NCBI GenBank assembly: GCA_009377745.1
Contig: WHTK01000002.1
Span: forward strand, 1 to 46,760
DNA: 46,760 nt
Direction: 5' to 3'
Origin: Dehalococcoidia bacterium
Lineage (GTDB): Bacteria; Chloroflexota; Dehalococcoidia; DSTF01; WHTK01
Shown: positions 32,999 through 40,711 of the stretch, piece after piece
Layout: each line of letters opens with the position of its first letter
Numbering within the stretch: position 1 is the first letter of the stretch
Position numbers and translations under genes: made by a program
The notes under the pieces: generated by a model
The model's input: only the letters and a program-made list of their open reading frames with translations
Told to the model about the DNA's origin: nothing
Database searches by the model: none

Positions 32999-34112
32999 TT
33001 TCGTTTCCTCTGCGGTCCATGCCGACGGGAACCGGTGGGAAAGCGGCGTCTAAGGCGGAAGTCGGCGCCGCGGATGCGGGGGGCAAAAACTCTGAATCCC
33101 ATAAAGCCGGCAGACTAATAGCGAATACGCTGCCACGCTTCTTGCTCGGACCAGCCCACACCTGTCCACCCATGGTCTCAACTAGCTCCTTGCAGAGCGC
33201 CAGGCCGATGCCAGAGCCACTGACAACGACATCCCTATCCGGGCCGGTGTAGTAGATGTCCCAGAGTGACGCGTAGAGCTCCTCCCTAAGCCCCACACCG
33301 TCATCCTGGACGACCACCGTGGCCCGATTGCCATTTTCGTGAAAGGTTACTTCTATCTCCCGATCTTTGGGAGTGTGCTTCTCCGCGTTGTTAAGAAGGT
33401 TGGCTACCGCCAACTCCACCCAGAGGGAATTCGCCCTGGCAAAGAGCGGCGATTGCCCCATGATGCGAAGCTGCCGGTGCGGATTAACCTGACGATGGTT
33501 CTCCACCACCCGGCGCAGCACGGCGTGCAACGGCACCCGTCCGGTCTCGACGCGGTCCTTCGTCTTGGCTTCCGCCAACCGGAGTAAACCCTGAAGGATG
33601 AGGAGGGCGCGTCCTGCCTCCTCATGGATCGTTGTCACAGCGGTTTGCTTGTTCTCAGAGCTCAGATTGCCACCCCGGTTGGTCAGAGTTTGGGTCAGTC
33701 CCAGAATGGTGCCAATTGGATTCTTAAGCTCGTGCGCGATGAAGTCAGTTATCCGCCCCGGCTCGCGATCGCGCCGGGGCGGCGCTTCGGCGACGAGGAC
33801 AGCGGCGGTGTCGCTGGCGATCACGGGCTTGCCGGGACTGAGTGCTAGGAGGAGGTCCCTGTGTTCACCCATAACATCGGACAGAGAGAGTAGAAGGTTA
33901 CGATCGGGGCCTTCTTCGCTGGCAAGGATCTTGCCGAGGATGAAACCAATGTTGTGTCCCTCCAGTCCGTCTTCCGTTGACAACGGGCTCAGGACCTTGC
34001 GGGCAGGCCCATTGGCTCTCGTTACGGTACCACTGCTGTCTACAGCCAGGATCGGCAAGGGAGGGTGTTCATGTTGTGTTCGCGTCGCTCCGCGGTGCAG
34101 CCTACTTGCCAT
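32958..34112 (-). CDS. Soluble PAS-type sensor histidine kinase
   Basis: 384 residues; ATG at 34112. No membrane helix is present. A PAS-like head (LPILAVDSSGTVTRANGPARKVL) precedes the H box with His127 (FIAHELKNPIGTILGLTQTL). The catalytic domain has the N box (LAVANLLNNAEKHTPKD), G1 (VVQDDGVGLREELY) and G2 (SGSGIGLALCKELVETMGG). It ends in a long tail rich in Pro/Ala (SEFLPPASAAPTSALDA). Its last 41 bases overlap the downstream GAF-PAS-PAS-LuxR gene in another frame, so the two are translated together. The kinase needs a receiver-domain partner that is not encoded here. Upstream, 34113-34460 is the divergent intergenic region. Confidence 0.9.
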   Translation of the reverse strand: MASRLHRGATRTQHEHPPLPILAVDSSGTVTRANGPARKVLSPLSTEDGLEGHNIGFILGKILASEEGPDRNLLLSLSDVMGEHRDLLLALSPGKPVIASDTAAVLVAEAPPRRDREPGRITDFIAHELKNPIGTILGLTQTLTNRGGNLSSENKQTAVTTIHEEAGRALLILQGLLRLAEAKTKDRVETGRVPLHAVLRRVVENHRQVNPHRQLRIMGQSPLFARANSLWVELAVANLLNNAEKHTPKDREIEVTFHENGNRATVVVQDDGVGLREELYASLWDIYYTGPDRDVVVSGSGIGLALCKELVETMGGQVWAGPSKKRGSVFAISLPALWDSEFLPPASAAPTSALDAAFPPVPVGMDRRGNENAREATGGPYYRQ

Positions 34113-34460
34113 GACGTGCAGGTTTCCTTCCAGTCAAGGTCTGCGGGGCTGCGTGGGCGGTGTAGCCGTGTTGGTTGAGCAACCGACCCGCGAAGATAGC
34201 ACAACTTTGTCACGCGCGTAGATTTCCGCAATAGCAAATCTTGGGTGCAAGGACGCATCTTCACGGAGCATTGACAAAACACCGCTGAGCCGCGAGCTTA
34301 GCCCCCTGAAGACCCCGGCACGTTATGACTCAGGCATGAATTAGACCCCCCTTAGCACCGGTCTTGGATGGCCACTTCTCGGGTCGCGATTAAACGCGGT
34401 AAGGCCTTGACTGAACTAGTGCGCGGACGAATGCCCGCGCCAGGCGGGAGGAGCTATCGG
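34113..34460. other. Divergent intergenic region, no gene seen
   Basis: Between the kinase and the PLDc_N-type gene. A TTGACA at 34272-34277 on the plus strand has no good partner -10 box at 16-18 bases. No repeats of the interspersed families were found. The open frame starting at 34368 lacks a ribosome site ahead of 34461. Confidence 0.5.
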
Positions 34461-34736
34461 ATGAACTGGTGGGAATTTTTCTTTGTGATGCTGGTGCTAC
34501 TGCCGGTCATGGTCTTGTGGCTGGGCTGCGTGATCGATGCGATCAGCCGTCCCGACCTTGGCGGCCTGCCCAAGGCGGCCTGGGTGCTGTTCATCCTGGT
34601 GCTACCCGTCTTTGGCTCGCTGCTCTACATCATCCTGCGGCCGCGACAGGTGATGGGCAGTCCCACCGCGATGGACGACGTCTGGAGCACTCCGTCACCA
34701 ACCGCGGATGAACGGGCGCGGCACATCGGCATCTAG
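34461..34736 (+). CDS. Small PLDc_N-type membrane protein
   Basis: 91 residues; the start is the ATG at 34461 with GGGAGGAG 8-15 bases upstream, not the 34368 alternative. Two membrane helices are present: NWWEFFFVMLVLLPVMVLWLG and AAWVLFILVLPVFGSLLYII, followed by LRPRQVMGSP. The W..FI..LP..G.LLYII layout is the phospholipase D nuclease N-terminal type (PLDc_N), common as stand-alone small proteins in Actinomycetota and Chloroflexota. Role unknown, likely in the envelope. A hairpin follows. Confidence 0.8.
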   Translation: MNWWEFFFVMLVLLPVMVLWLGCVIDAISRPDLGGLPKAAWVLFILVLPVFGSLLYIILRPRQVMGSPTAMDDVWSTPSPTADERARHIGI

Positions 34737-34753
34737 TTTGCTTGATGCGGGCG

Positions 34754-34785
34754 GTAGGAGAGGGCCTGAGCCGGCCCTCTCCTAC
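34754..34785 (+). terminator. Hairpin terminator after PLDc_N-type gene
   Basis: GTAGGAGAGGGCC at 34754-34766 and GGCCCTCTCCTAC at 34773-34785 form a 13-bp stem with a six-base loop; ATTCATCA follows rather than a pure T-run. Confidence 0.65.
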
Positions 34786-35033
34786 ATTCATCACCCTTCG
34801 CCAATGCAGCCGGACTCCCGGCGCGTGATCAGCTCCGGCCTCGACGCCGTCACCGAGCAGGCGGGTCGCCCATCTGGGGCCTAACTCGCGTGTACGAGGC
34901 TCCTGGCCCTGACTTAAGATCAGGCCGTGGAGTACCTCCTCTATCTCGAAGCGAGGCCGCGGCGCCGCAAGACCATGGTGCACGCGCCACGGATACTCGG
35001 CTGCATGGCCAACGGGCCCAAGCTCTAGTAGCG

Positions 35034-35945
35034 ATGCAAACACGGAAGCTGCGGGCCATGAACAGCGACGTGACTCTGGTCTGCTGCCTGCCGGACACGG
35101 CCCGCCGCCTCGACCGCGCCGAGAGCTGGCTGGCGGCCTTCGAGGGGCGGTTCAGCCGCTTCCGCCCGCTGAGCGAGCTGAGCCGGCTCAACGCCGCCGC
35201 CGGCCGTCCCTTTCATGCCTCGCCGGCTCTGGTGCAATTAGTAGAGGAGGCGCTGGGGCTTGCGAGACGCACCGGCGGCGTCTTCGACCCCACCATCCTG
35301 GGGGCGCTCGAAGATGCCGGCTACGACCGCAGCTTTGAGCTCGTCACAGCAACGGCTACCCATCGGCCGGCCCGAGATAGCGGGGTCTCATGGCAAGACG
35401 TCCAGGTCGACGCGGTCGCGCGGACGATCACACTGCCCGCTGGCGCCGGCATCGACCTTGGCGGCATCGGCAAGGGCTACGCCATCGACCGGCTGGCGGC
35501 GATCCTCGGCAGTCCTTGTCTGGTGAACGGCGGCGGCGATGTCCACGTTGCGGGCCAGCCACCGGACGAGGCGTCGTGGCGGGTTGGTGTGGCTGACCCG
35601 TTTTCGCCGGAGCGGGACATCATCGTGCTGGCGGTGACGAACCGAGGAGTCGCCACTTCGAGCAGCCTGAGGCGGCGGTGGCGCGCCGGCGGCGCCGTGA
35701 TGCACCACCTTATCGATCCACGCACCGGACGCCCTTCTGCCAGCGACGCGGTCCAGGTAACGGCTGTCGCCGCCACGGCACTGCTGGCTGATTACCATGC
35801 CAAGGTCGCGCTGCTGCTCGGCGCTGAACGCGGGCTACGCTATCTCAACAATGAGGATGATGTCGAAGGGATACTAGTCTGGTCTGACGGGGAGAGGTTG
35901 GAGACTACTGGCCTGCGACGCTACATCCTTCAGGCCGGGACCTAG
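35034..35945 (+). CDS. apbE: FAD:protein FMN transferase (ApbE family)
   Basis: 303 residues. The start is placed at the ATG at 35034 (ATG 35058 is also possible); upstream codons to 34890 are not ApbE-like. Family motifs are FEGRFSRFRPLSELSRLNAA, ARRTGGVFDPTILGAL, the FAD/Mg motif GAGIDLGGIGKGYAIDRL, NGGGDVHVAG and HHLIDPRTGRPSASD. ApbE attaches FMN to Thr of flavoproteins such as NqrB, RnfG and fumarate-reductase-like flavoproteins. No lipobox or signal is seen, so this one acts in the cytoplasm. The last 4 bases overlap the convergent DUF6941-like gene. No flavoprotein substrate with an FMN-attachment motif was found nearby. Confidence 0.88.
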   Translation: MQTRKLRAMNSDVTLVCCLPDTARRLDRAESWLAAFEGRFSRFRPLSELSRLNAAAGRPFHASPALVQLVEEALGLARRTGGVFDPTILGALEDAGYDRSFELVTATATHRPARDSGVSWQDVQVDAVARTITLPAGAGIDLGGIGKGYAIDRLAAILGSPCLVNGGGDVHVAGQPPDEASWRVGVADPFSPERDIIVLAVTNRGVATSSSLRRRWRAGGAVMHHLIDPRTGRPSASDAVQVTAVAATALLADYHAKVALLLGAERGLRYLNNEDDVEGILVWSDGERLETTGLRRYILQAGT

Positions 35946-36379
35946 CCCTCCTCTCCTTCAATCTCCACCAGGAAGCCGAGGCGCGCCAGGGGACGGCCGC
36001 CGATTTCGAAGGCAACTTCATAGACGCCGGGTCGCAGGTTGTGCGCCGCGGTAACCACGCCACCCAAATTGACGACGGCGCAATTCGTCTTCATGTCTTC
36101 AAGCCAGGTAATGAGCTGTGCCTGCGACTGAGTGTGCAGGCTTACCCCCATGGGACCGGCCAGATGCCAGCGCAGCATGTACTCGCCCGGATCACATTGA
36201 GTAAATACGAAGAAAGCGGACAGCGGCGCCAGGTCAAAGGACCCCGCGTCCGGCGCCAGGCTATAGATGCGCGGCGCTCCCACGACAAGGAGCTGGCCAT
36301 CGTCCAGGACCTCAGCGCTTTCGCACAGACCAGCAGAAAGTAAACGAAGGGGCATCTGGATCGTCACGGCGGCCTCCAT
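35942..36379 (-). CDS. Conserved hypothetical, possibly DUF6941-like
   Basis: 145 residues from the ATG at 36379. Predicted as beta-rich: LLSAGLCESAEVLDDGQLLV, VGAPRIYSL, LSAFFVFTQCDPGEYMLRWH, GVYEVAFEIGGRPLARLGFLVE. The opening 'LCESAEV..DGQLLVVGAP' and the closing 'PGVYEV.FEIGG..LA' resemble DUF6941, a family of about 130-150 residues with no known role, but this is by eye. Four bases overlap the apbE end on the other strand. No signal or membrane helix. Confidence 0.6.
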   Translation of the reverse strand: MEAAVTIQMPLRLLSAGLCESAEVLDDGQLLVVGAPRIYSLAPDAGSFDLAPLSAFFVFTQCDPGEYMLRWHLAGPMGVSLHTQSQAQLITWLEDMKTNCAVVNLGGVVTAAHNLRPGVYEVAFEIGGRPLARLGFLVEIEGEEG

Positions 36380-36470
36380 GCCCCACCCCGCGCGACAGGC
36401 CGTAAGTTAGCCTAGGCCACAAGGCTCTGTCAATTGGCTTGAATTAGGTATGGCCGCGCCACCAGACACG

Positions 36471-36505
36471 AAAACGCCCCCGTCTGCACGAGAAGGGGGC
36501 GTTTT
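36471..36505 (-). terminator. Rho-independent terminator of the Rieske oxygenase gene
   Basis: AAAACGCCCCC at 36471-36481 pairs with GGGGGCGTTTT at 36495-36505 around a 13-base loop. On the minus strand the stem ends in TTTT. It lies 16 bases past the stop codon. Confidence 0.85.
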
Positions 36506-36521
36506 GTAATGCCGGGCGGGT

Positions 36522-37859
36522 CTATGCGGTCGCGGGAGCCTTCGGTCCGTCGATCTGGAAGAGGATCGGCTTCATCGCCTCGAACCACTGCACGTTGGCC
36601 GGCAGGACCGTCTCGCGTGAGCGCAGCTTGTAGTAGGTCGGGGCCACGCCGGGCGGTTCGCCGCCGTCCTGCACGGTCTTTACCGCCTTGAGCAGGGTGC
36701 GCCGGGCGTTGATGATCGCCCGGTCGGTGGTGCCCAGGCGCTCGAGGGTGCGGTCGGCGATTGCGCCCATGCTCTCCTGGACGGCCCGGTCTTGCACATT
36801 GGTGCCGGTGATTCCCGTGAAGGTCGTGGTCTTCTGCAGCTCACGGTCGATCTTGTACTTGTTGTCCATGTTACGCGTCGCCCGGAAGTTGTCAGACGGG
36901 TCGACGTCATCGCCGAACGCGTTGCCCGCGCCGACGGGCTCACGGGCGTCCCGGAACCAGACGGGCGTCGAAGCTTCGGACGGGTCCATGAGGTGATCAT
37001 GCGCCGCTTTCTCGGGAAAGGTGTAGTGCATGTTGTAGACGATGGTGTTCTCGTCATCCATCGGCACCCACATGTGGCCGCTGGCGCCGCTATCGCTGGG
37101 GATGCCGGGGCGTAACTGGTACCAGGGCATGATCCAGTGGTAGCCACGGACGTAGTTGCCCTCGTCACCCAGGGTGCGGATGCCGGCGTAGGTATAGCCG
37201 TAGTCGGTCGGCACAACTTCGATGACCGGGGCGCCTGAGAGGTTGCGGGCGCGGCCAGCCACCGTGTTGTCGTCGTATCGCTGACCGGGTGGCTTGCCGC
37301 CGTGAAGGTAATTAATGTGGGAGCTGTCGATGCCTCCCTCCAGCGCTTGGAGCCAGTTGCACTGCTGCCAGACCTTGGAGATGCCACGATGGGTGGCCGG
37401 GACCTGGGTCCACTCGAAGAGGGGCGGAGCGGGCTTCTTCTCCGGCGGGCCCATGTAGGCCCAGATCACACCGCCGGCCTCGACCGTGGGGTAGGCCGGG
37501 ATGTGGACTTTGTCCTTGAAGTTGCTCTCTTCCGGCTCGGAGGGCATATCGACGCAGGCGCCCTCACAGTCGAACTTCCAGCCGTGGTAGACGCAGCGGA
37601 TGCCGTTCTCCTCGTTGCGGCCCCAGAAGAGGTGGGCGCGGCGGTGAGCGCAGCGGGCGCCGACAACGCCAACGCGGCCGTCGGTCTGGCGGAAGGCGAC
37701 CAGCTCTTCGCCAAGCAGCTTGATCGTGATCGGCGGGCTGTCCGGCTCCGGCACCTCCCAGGAGAGGGCGGCGGGTACCCAGTAACGCCGCATAAGGTCG
37801 CCCATCGGCGTGCCGGGGCCGACACGGCACAGGGTCTCGTTTTGTTCTTGCGTCAGCAT
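36522..37859 (-). CDS. Rieske non-heme iron oxygenase, phthalate dioxygenase-like
   Basis: 445 residues; ATG at 37859 behind AAGGGGGAC. The Rieske site is Cys70-Arg... no: Cys70 and His72 (RCAHRRAH), then Cys89 and His92 (RCVYHGWKF). The catalytic iron site is GGIDSSHINYLH with Asp178, His181 and His186. The rest (QTDGRVGVVGARCAHR; VHIPAYPTVEAGGVIWAYMG; NVQWFEAMKPILF) follows the phthalate 4,5-dioxygenase-like alpha subunit pattern. Such enzymes hydroxylate or O-demethylate aromatic acids, with electrons from a reductase encoded elsewhere. No ferredoxin or reductase gene is in the window. A TTGACA box at 37921-37916 on the minus strand with a poor -10 box 17 bases on may drive it. Confidence 0.9.
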   Translation of the reverse strand: MLTQEQNETLCRVGPGTPMGDLMRRYWVPAALSWEVPEPDSPPITIKLLGEELVAFRQTDGRVGVVGARCAHRRAHLFWGRNEENGIRCVYHGWKFDCEGACVDMPSEPEESNFKDKVHIPAYPTVEAGGVIWAYMGPPEKKPAPPLFEWTQVPATHRGISKVWQQCNWLQALEGGIDSSHINYLHGGKPPGQRYDDNTVAGRARNLSGAPVIEVVPTDYGYTYAGIRTLGDEGNYVRGYHWIMPWYQLRPGIPSDSGASGHMWVPMDDENTIVYNMHYTFPEKAAHDHLMDPSEASTPVWFRDAREPVGAGNAFGDDVDPSDNFRATRNMDNKYKIDRELQKTTTFTGITGTNVQDRAVQESMGAIADRTLERLGTTDRAIINARRTLLKAVKTVQDGGEPPGVAPTYYKLRSRETVLPANVQWFEAMKPILFQIDGPKAPATA

Positions 37860-38158
37860 CTCGAAAGTCCCCCTTCGCTAAGAAACGCGCTCTCTAACCG
37901 AGATTCTAGTCTCGCTGTCAAGCAGAATCTCTGCCTTATGCTGCTTCATCGTTCGCGCTCTAGATATGGTTTGAGAATTGGGACGTAACGACAGCGCGGG
38001 GAGGCGCGCTAACCGGCGCAATGCCTGAGATGGTTTGCTCTCTTGAGCGGGGGACGGGCTTAGAGATTAGTAGGAGGGGAATCAATGCTGCATTCGTTGC
38101 CCCCAACTCGATACGCAGCAGCACCGGCCTGGCGTTTACCCCATACGAAGGAGCGGCA

Positions 38159-38383
38159 GTGATCCTGCTGATGCTCCGGGACGGCACGTATGCGGAGATA
38201 CCTGCCGGGACGGACGTCATCCATCGCAACCGCAGCCTGCGCTGCATCAGCCCCGGCGGCGAAATCCTCGCCTCCTTCAACGCGGCGGAGGTGCTGGCCT
38301 ACACCTGCAATGAGGCTTCGGCAGACCGCTTGCGCGCCAGCTCTGATTACAACCTTGATTGCGAGACGGAACGCTACGCCTAG
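38159..38383 (+). CDS. Small hypothetical protein ahead of PRC-barrel gene
   Basis: 74 residues. The GTG at 38159 is chosen because GAAGGAG stands five bases upstream; an in-frame start at 38021 has none and would add a 46-residue leader unlike a protein. The sequence has MLRDGTYAEIPAGTDVIHRN, SPGGEILASFNAAEVLAYTC, and an acidic end CETERYA. It looks like a small beta-rich domain with three cysteines (CISP, TCNE, CETE). It lies 16 bases before the PRC-barrel gene and is likely in the same operon. Family not recognised. Confidence 0.65.
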   Translation: MILLMLRDGTYAEIPAGTDVIHRNRSLRCISPGGEILASFNAAEVLAYTCNEASADRLRASSDYNLDCETERYA

Positions 38384-38399
38384 ACAGCGGGAGGACAAA

Positions 38400-38885
38400 A
38401 TGACCACTTACGACCCCGAACAACTGCAGGGCCGGACAATTTATTCCAGCGAGAACGAAAAGGTCGGTGAGATAGACGAGGTCTACCTTGATGACCAGAC
38501 CGGCAAGCTGGAATGGGCGCGGATCGGCGTGGGTCTCTTCGGGATGAAGAATATCCTCGTACCGGCCGGTAGCCTGACCGAGGATGGCGATGGCCTGCGC
38601 GCGCCCTACTCCAAGGAGATGATTAAAGACGCGCCAAGCGTCGATGGCGACTACATCTCGCCGGCTCAGGAGTCGGAGCTGTACCGCTACTACGGTCTCG
38701 ACAGCGCCAGCCCATCGGAGCTGAACGAGATGCGAGGCGCTCCCGGTGACGCCATGCAGGTGGGGCCGCCGGTGATGCCGCCAGAGGGCGAGGCGCCGAT
38801 GTCGGAAGCAGGCAGGACGTCGCTCGGGGACGAGTCAGCCGCGGGAGCCGACGGCGCTCGATTGAGGCGCTGGACCCGGATTTAG
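38400..38885 (+). CDS. PRC-barrel domain protein
   Basis: 161 residues; ATG at 38400 with GGGAGG upstream. A PRC-barrel spans about 8-75: LQGRTIYSSENEKVGEIDEV, YLDDQTGKLEWARI, GMKNILVPAGSL. The C-terminal half is low-complexity (SELNEMRGAPGDAMQVGP, MPPEGEAPMSEAG) and probably disordered. PRC-barrel stress proteins (YsxB/RsbT-type neighbours, photosystem H subunit-like) often appear in small operons with membrane proteins, as here: the next gene, convergent, is a YvlD-type membrane protein with a 4-base overlap. Function unknown; a stress or envelope role is common for the family. Confidence 0.85.
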   Translation: MTTYDPEQLQGRTIYSSENEKVGEIDEVYLDDQTGKLEWARIGVGLFGMKNILVPAGSLTEDGDGLRAPYSKEMIKDAPSVDGDYISPAQESELYRYYGLDSASPSELNEMRGAPGDAMQVGPPVMPPEGEAPMSEAGRTSLGDESAAGADGARLRRWTRI

Positions 38886-39310
38886 CGGCCGCCTACCCGC
38901 TGAGCGATGCGCTCCGGCTTGATAAAGGAGCCGATCAGCAGGCTGACGATGCTGATCACAACCGAGCCGAGTAGCGCCGAGCCTACACCATCGACATCGA
39001 AGCGGACGCCGTCAAAGATGTTTGCCAGCCAGTCCGTGAGGCCGAGCAGGATGGCGTTGACAACGATGACAAACAGGCCGAAGGTCACGATCGTCACGGG
39101 CAATGACAGCATGAAGAGGATGGGACGCAGATAGAGGTTCAGCAAGCCAAGGATGGCCGCCACGGCCAGGGTACTGCCCAGTCCTTCCAGGTGAATACCC
39201 GGGATCAACTCCGCGGCCACCCAGACCGCGAACGACAGCATAAGCCAGCGAATAGCCAGGGATACTAGACCTGAAGGCAGCACTGCCAGCACCTGCGAAC
39301 CCGTCGCCAT
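38882..39310 (-). CDS. YvlD/phage holin 4-type four-helix membrane protein
   Basis: 142 residues from the ATG at 39310. Four membrane helices: LAIRWLMLSFAVWVAAELI, STLAVAAILGLLNLYLRPIL, MLSLPVTIVTFGLFVIVVNAIL and SALLGSVVISIVSLLIGSFI. The GLLNLYLRPIL and TFGLFVIVVNAI parts are the signature of the phage_holin_4_2 family (PF04020), which includes YvlD. The family name does not imply a phage. These small proteins have an unclear role in the envelope. The gene converges on the PRC-barrel gene. Confidence 0.88.
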   Translation of the reverse strand: MATGSQVLAVLPSGLVSLAIRWLMLSFAVWVAAELIPGIHLEGLGSTLAVAAILGLLNLYLRPILFMLSLPVTIVTFGLFVIVVNAILLGLTDWLANIFDGVRFDVDGVGSALLGSVVISIVSLLIGSFIKPERIAQRVGGR

Positions 39311-39399
39311 AGCTCCATGCTACCCGTTAGGCCGGCGACGCCGCACCCTGGGTTGGCGGCAAAGCTGGATGGATAGCCGGATAGCCGGACAAATGAAGC

Positions 39400-39486
39400 T
39401 TAAGCAGCCAGTATCCCGACCAGACCAGCCAGCAGTAGATAGCCGGTAAGCGCCCAGACAGCCAGCGAAGAAACTCTCTCTAACAT
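39400..39486 (-). CDS. Candidate 28-residue membrane micropeptide
   Basis: ATG at 39486, stop at 39400-39402. The product is MLERVSSLAVWALTGYLLLA followed by GLVGILAA: a short charged head and one membrane helix. It starts four bases after the stop of the zinc-ribbon gene, so it could be translated by coupling; there is no ribosome site of its own. Too short for any similarity judgement. The clean helix, correct order and gap-free coupling favour a real micropeptide, but chance cannot be excluded. Confidence 0.4.
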   Translation of the reverse strand: MLERVSSLAVWALTGYLLLAGLVGILAA

Positions 39487-39490
39487 CGTC

Positions 39491-39679
39491 TTAGCTGGCC
39501 GCAACCGGCTCTTCCCTCTGTCGTAGCGCATCCTCCGCGTTGTTGAAGAAATCCCTCTCGGCGCCGCAGCGCTTGCAGCGGCCGCGGCTCGTGGGACCGT
39601 TAGCTATCTCAATCAGCCAGTGGTGCCGGCAGGCATCCACCGGGAAAACTATCGTGATTGCTTCTGTTTCCGTCGTCAT
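39491..39679 (-). CDS. Small zinc-ribbon protein
   Basis: 62 residues; the start is the ATG at 39679 with GGGAGGA upstream, preferred to the 39766 alternative. It holds CRHHWLIEIANGPTSRGRCK followed by RCGAERDFFNN: one Cys, an HH pair, and a CxxC, matching small Chloroflexota/Actinomycetota proteins of the 'C.HHW.I..PNG..S.G.C..CG....F.N' type. A single Zn ion is probable. The usual function is unknown. A possible micropeptide follows directly. Confidence 0.75.
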   Translation of the reverse strand: MTTETEAITIVFPVDACRHHWLIEIANGPTSRGRCKRCGAERDFFNNAEDALRQREEPVAAS

Positions 39680-39790
39680 GCTCTTCCTCCCGTGGCTTGC
39701 TTCAATAAGCATGGGCCGTCCATCGTTGCGCAGGAGCGAACAGATCAGGCGCTGCATAACAGACATCTCTCCGAAGCGATTGGAGACGAG

Positions 39791-40564
39791 CTACCGAGGC
39801 AGCAGAAACGCCGGCGGGCCGCGCCAACGCTTCGGCACGGCGGGCAGCACGCGTCGTGATAGCGACGCGGTGAGGTCGAGGGTGCGATCTCGGCCTGGAC
39901 CCCAGCCGAGGTCAAAGCCGGCGCGTAGACGAGGCGGCAAGAGTCCGGCAGTGAGCTGACGCAGCGGCCACATCCCCAGCCAGGGCCCGGGCCGGGGACG
40001 GAAGATCGCCGCGGCCAGCTCCTGCGCCAGGGGCGAGACTTCCAGCGTCGCCACGGCCTCAGCGACGTAGCCGTGAAAGGCTGGCAGGTCCCGCGGCATC
40101 GCGCCGCAAGGGATACCGAGCAGCTCTCCGACTCGCTGCATTTGCTCGTAGTAAGCCGCCGCGATCAGAGGGTCGAGCGGTGGCAAGAAGCTTTCGTGCA
40201 TGACCAGGGTCGTATCGATCAGAGTGGCCAGCACCCAGACCAGGAGCTCCTGGTCGCGCGCTGAATAGCCATCACCGGCAACGGACTCATGCAGGCGATT
40301 GACCGAGGCCGCCGCTGCCAGGGCCTGCTCGCGCGACCCGAAGGCAATGGCGTACATCGGCCGCAGTGTCCGCAGCAGCCGCGCCAGGCGGTCGCGCCGG
40401 AAGGAGCTGTGCTCGGCCACGCCCCGGGCGATGCGCGGCTCGGCGAGCTGCATCAGCAGCGCCCTGCCGCCGCCGAGCAGGACAACTCCCTCACCGTGCA
40501 GACGCCGGATCGCGGAGCCGGCGGCGAAGGGCAGCGCCACCCCTGGAGGAGTCGCGGCCGTCAC
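39791..40564 (-). CDS. MpaB/DUF2236 family oxygenase-like protein
   Basis: 257 residues, GTG start at 40564 (a TAG stop lies two codons upstream in frame, so no longer start exists). The family hallmarks are GSAIRRLHGEGVVLLGGGRA, LLMQLAEPRIARGVAEHSSF, AIAFGSREQALAAAASVNRLH and LLVWVLATLIDTTLVMHESF. DUF2236 proteins are heme-bearing oxygenases with conserved His residues (latex-clearing protein, mycophenolic acid pathway MpaB); His in VNRLHESV and MHESF fit the expected region. No export signal is seen. The substrate is unknown. It diverges from the aldo/keto reductase. Confidence 0.82.
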   Translation of the reverse strand: MTAATPPGVALPFAAGSAIRRLHGEGVVLLGGGRALLMQLAEPRIARGVAEHSSFRRDRLARLLRTLRPMYAIAFGSREQALAAAASVNRLHESVAGDGYSARDQELLVWVLATLIDTTLVMHESFLPPLDPLIAAAYYEQMQRVGELLGIPCGAMPRDLPAFHGYVAEAVATLEVSPLAQELAAAIFRPRPGPWLGMWPLRQLTAGLLPPRLRAGFDLGWGPGRDRTLDLTASLSRRVLPAVPKRWRGPPAFLLPR

Positions 40565-40711
40565 CGGCTAAGGCATCGGACTGGAGCCGCGTGGCCCAAC
40601 TAAGTCTGGCTGATCCTTCATGCTCGGCCAGTATGGCGCAGGCCGGCGCGGGGGCAAACCCTCGGCGGGTTACAATGCTCGCCGCGGGCACTAGATAGAA
40701 GGGAGAGCGAA

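Noticed and set aside
37893..37921. Promoter of the Rieske gene
   Set aside because: TTGACA is exact, but the -10 candidates at 16-18 bases match at only two or three positions, so it is mentioned only in the gene entry.
38882..39310. Prophage holin
   Set aside because: The family name comes from one distant member; no phage genes are near, and the YvlD type is common in chromosomes.
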